Below, one piece after another: positions 7,501 through 8,380 of a stretch of DNA of 8,380 nt (position 1 is the first letter of the stretch; each line of letters starts with the position of its first letter). Position numbers and translations under genes: made by a program. This DNA is from Bacteroidales bacterium UBA714 (GTDB lineage Bacteria; Bacteroidota; Bacteroidia; Bacteroidales; UBA932), in contig DBLW01000050.1 in NCBI GenBank assembly GCA_002298075.1, positions 1-8,380 on the forward strand. The letters run 5' to 3'. The notes beneath the pieces are model-generated. The model had not been told where the DNA came from. It worked only from the letters and a program-made list of their open reading frames with translations, and did no database searches.

Positions 7501-7640
7501 GAAATCCTCACCACGGGAGGAACTATCTGCGGGTACTGGTCAACGGGAAGCATCACGAGTCCGATGCATCCCACTATGACTATGAGTATGGACAATACGG
7601 CCGAGAGTACCGGCCTGTCAATGAAAAAATCGCTTTTCAT
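4545..7640 (-). CDS. RND efflux pump, inner-membrane transporter (HAE1/AcrB family)
   Basis: Trimeric proton/drug antiporter that captures substrates in the periplasm or membrane and passes them to the outer-membrane channel. Its 1031 residues are full length for the family. TM1 is at about 11-30, preceded by FFIDRP (5-10). TM2-6 span about 341-497 and TM7-12 about 537-1022. The porter and docking regions are the two large periplasmic loops, about 31-340 and 555-865. The proton relay is intact: GIVVDDAIVVVENV (404-417, Asp408/Asp409) in TM4, GLVAKNAILIVEFA (929-942, Lys933) in TM10, and RFRPIVMTS (963-971, Arg965). Other conserved blocks are PGADAQTVTQAVATPIEQ (51-68), PKEDQGYF (561-568) and LAAQYESWSIP (881-891). 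Unlike AcrB, the segment matching the switch loop (607-626) has no phenylalanine. Substrates cannot be read from the sequence; drugs, bile salts or fatty acids are typical. It follows the adaptor gene after 3 bases and overlaps the outer-membrane factor gene by ATGA. Confidence 0.97.
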   Translation of the reverse strand: MKSDFFIDRPVLSAVLSILIVIVGCIGLVMLPVDQYPQIVPPVVRISASYPGADAQTVTQAVATPIEQQLNGSPGMIYMESSSTNTGSFSAMVTFDIDTDPDLAAVDIQNRLKMAESRLPAEVVQNGISVEKQAASKLMTITLLSSDPKYDEIYLSNYATLNVQDMLRRIPGVGSISNVGSRYYAMQIWVQPDKLADMGLTVKDLQSAIKDQNRESAAGVLGQAPIRDADITIPITAQGRLSSVSEFEDIVVKAYPDGSIIRLKDVARISLEASSYATESGMNGLNAAVLDIKMLPGANAMEVAESVKKAMESIAANFPEGISYKIPFDMTTYISQSIHNVYRTLFEALLLVILVVFLSLQNWRATVIPVIAVPISLIGTFGVMLMFGFSLNMLTLLGLILAIGIVVDDAIVVVENVDRIMNEEGLSPYEATKKAMSNLGGALIAMSLVLCAVFVPVSFLGGITGQLYRQFTITIAVSVIISTIVALTLSPVMCSLLLRPDNGRKNKIFRRINFTLAVGNKFYGRMIKWALNHSRRMFAAFGIIIIGIWMMNRILPQSFMPKEDQGYFTVELELPEGATLERTREVTDRAMAYLLQDSDIEYVLNVTGSSPRLGSSPARSQMTVILKPWKERETSEISEIMERVRKELSRYPESKVYLSTPALIPGLGNSGGFEMVIEARENTSYAELQQAVDTLLHYASRRPEFSGLVSSMQNDIPQLYFDVDRDKAKLSGVPISDIFSTMKAFTGSIYVNDFNMFNRIYRVYIQAESPYRARRDNLNLFFVRGSGGTMIPVTALGTTHYTTGSGTIKRFNMFQSAIISGEAAHGYSSGQAMKELERIAAEHLPSSIGVEWSGLSYQEKRESGKTGIVLALAFLFVFLFLAAQYESWSIPIAVILSLPVAVIGAYIGVWCCGLENNIYFQIGLVMLVGLVAKNAILIVEFANEEVKKGKDAVSAALIAARLRFRPIVMTSLSFILGLLPLVFASGPGSASRQGIGTGVFFGMSVAITVGIVFVPFFFVCIYKIKAKLKRK

Positions 7641-7643
7641 AGG

Positions 7644-8380
7644 CTAATTCCCTCCTTCCTGCGTTTCTTCAGATGCCGTATTGACTGGCTCGACCTCCAT
7701 CCCGTGTGTAAGCTTGTGATATCCTTCTACCACTATCCTTTCGTCAGATACGAGACCTCTTTCCACGACGGTCCTGTTGCCCGCGATTTCTGGTCCTGTG
7801 ACAACAAGACGTTTTTCGACAATGTTGTCCTGGCGCACAACGAAAATGTACGCTCCTCCTTTTTCAATCAGCAGAGCCTTTGAAGGGACCACTACCGCAT
7901 TCTCATGCACGTCAAGCAGCAGCCTTACCTGGGTGAACTGCCCAGGAAGCAGCGCCTGGCCTGGATTCGGCATTTCGGCGCGCACTGAGAAAGTTCCGGT
8001 CTGCGGGTCAACCTGCGGGTCCGCGAAATCCACCAGGCCGCGGTATGGGTATTGCGAGCCGTCCGCGAGGGTCACTGTAATGTAAGGGTCCCATTTGCGT
8101 GTGGTGTCCCTGTGTCCTATGTTCACGTTCCTGTCCTTGCTGCGCAGATAGTCGAGCGCTGTCATGCTGAAGTCCACGCGCACTGTGTCGCTCTTTACGA
8201 TTGTAGCAAGAAGCGATTTTCCGCCTGGGCCGACGAGAGTTCCTATGTCAGCGTTGCGTTCCGAGATATATCCGGAGATAGGGGACTGGACAGCCGTATA
8301 GCTCAGGGTCATCTCGGCCTGTGTAAGGTCTGCCTCATATACGGCAACGTCCGCCACCGCGCTTTCATATGTCGCCATGG
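7644..8380 (-). CDS. RND efflux periplasmic adaptor (membrane fusion protein, AcrA/MexA family), partial, N-terminus missing
   Basis: Periplasmic adaptor that bridges the RND pump and the outer-membrane channel. The frame is open to the right edge, and the ATG at 8378 is internal rather than the true start. About 245 C-terminal residues are visible, so roughly 120-150 residues are missing (signal peptide or lipobox, first lipoyl half and most of the alpha hairpin). Numbered from that ATG: the end of the hairpin helix is at 1-24, and the second lipoyl half LSYTAVQSPISGYISERNADIGTLV at 25-49. The beta-barrel follows at about 55-150 (VRVDFSM, TVTLADGSQYPYRGLVDF, DPQTGTFSVRAEMPNP, LLPGQFTQVRL). 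The membrane-proximal domain is at 160-232 (VVVPSKALL, VERGLVSDERIVVEG, GMEVEPV). A short acidic/Gly tail ends the protein. It is the first gene of the operon seen here; any regulator gene would lie beyond the right edge. Confidence 0.95.
   Translation of the reverse strand, partial: MATYESAVADVAVYEADLTQAEMTLSYTAVQSPISGYISERNADIGTLVGPGGKSLLATIVKSDTVRVDFSMTALDYLRSKDRNVNIGHRDTTRKWDPYITVTLADGSQYPYRGLVDFADPQVDPQTGTFSVRAEMPNPGQALLPGQFTQVRLLLDVHENAVVVPSKALLIEKGGAYIFVVRQDNIVEKRLVVTGPEIAGNRTVVERGLVSDERIVVEGYHKLTHGMEVEPVNTASEETQEGGN
7651..7656 (-). promoter_or_regulatory. Shine-Dalgarno-like AGGAGG before the RND pump gene
   Basis: On the minus strand AGGAGG lies 10 bases upstream of the ATG at 7640, inside the last codons (Gly-Gly) of the adaptor gene. 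It supports the chosen RND start. Strong Shine-Dalgarno sites are uncommon in Bacteroidota, where they contribute little to initiation, and the Gly-Gly codons alone could explain the match. Confidence 0.4.

Noticed and set aside
8376..8378. ATG at 8378 as the start of the adaptor gene
   Set aside because: The protein at this point is already in the middle of the alpha hairpin; a real adaptor needs a signal sequence and first lipoyl half, which must lie outside the window.

Overview
The window looks like chromosomal DNA of a Bacteroidota bacterium, most likely Bacteroidales. This is inferred from the protein flavour (Bacteroidetes-type MurF, NodT-like outer-membrane lipoprotein, HAE1-type RND pump), from two TAnnTTTG -7 promoter motifs in the one AT-rich intergenic region, and from the general lack of Shine-Dalgarno sequences. 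The genus cannot be named from the sequence alone. The genes read as intact and are all of familiar families. I see no rRNA, tRNA, CRISPR, insertion sequence or phage signature.

Layout from left to right: (1) 1-858, minus strand: the N-terminal 286 codons of a sugar-porter (XylE/GLUT-like) MFS transporter that runs off the left edge. (2) 859-1067: an AT-rich divergent promoter region with one candidate -7 element for each direction. (3) 1068-2929, plus strand: dut (dUTPase) and murF (the last cytoplasmic amino-acid-adding step of peptidoglycan precursor synthesis). They overlap by ATGA, so they very probably form one transcription unit. (4) 2930-3123: a convergent intergenic region with a bulged hairpin followed by T residues downstream of murF, and a perfect 19-bp hairpin 11 bases beyond the stop codon of the opposing operon. 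(5) 3124-8380, minus strand: a tripartite efflux operon in the order adaptor (partial, cut by the right edge), RND pump, outer-membrane factor. The genes are packed with a 3-base gap and an ATGA overlap.

The three efflux genes together encode an envelope-spanning, proton-driven exporter of the AcrAB-TolC/MexAB-OprM type. The pump keeps its proton-relay residues, but its substrate switch-loop region is unlike that of AcrB. The dut-murF pair couples nucleotide-pool hygiene to wall synthesis only by co-transcription; nothing in the sequence suggests a biochemical link. The sugar transporter is a separate divergent unit. No clearly new biological system is visible. The points most worth a second look are the atypical RND switch loop, the altered sugar-site glutamine and shortened central loop of the MFS protein, the dut-murF coupling, and the shared divergent promoter region.
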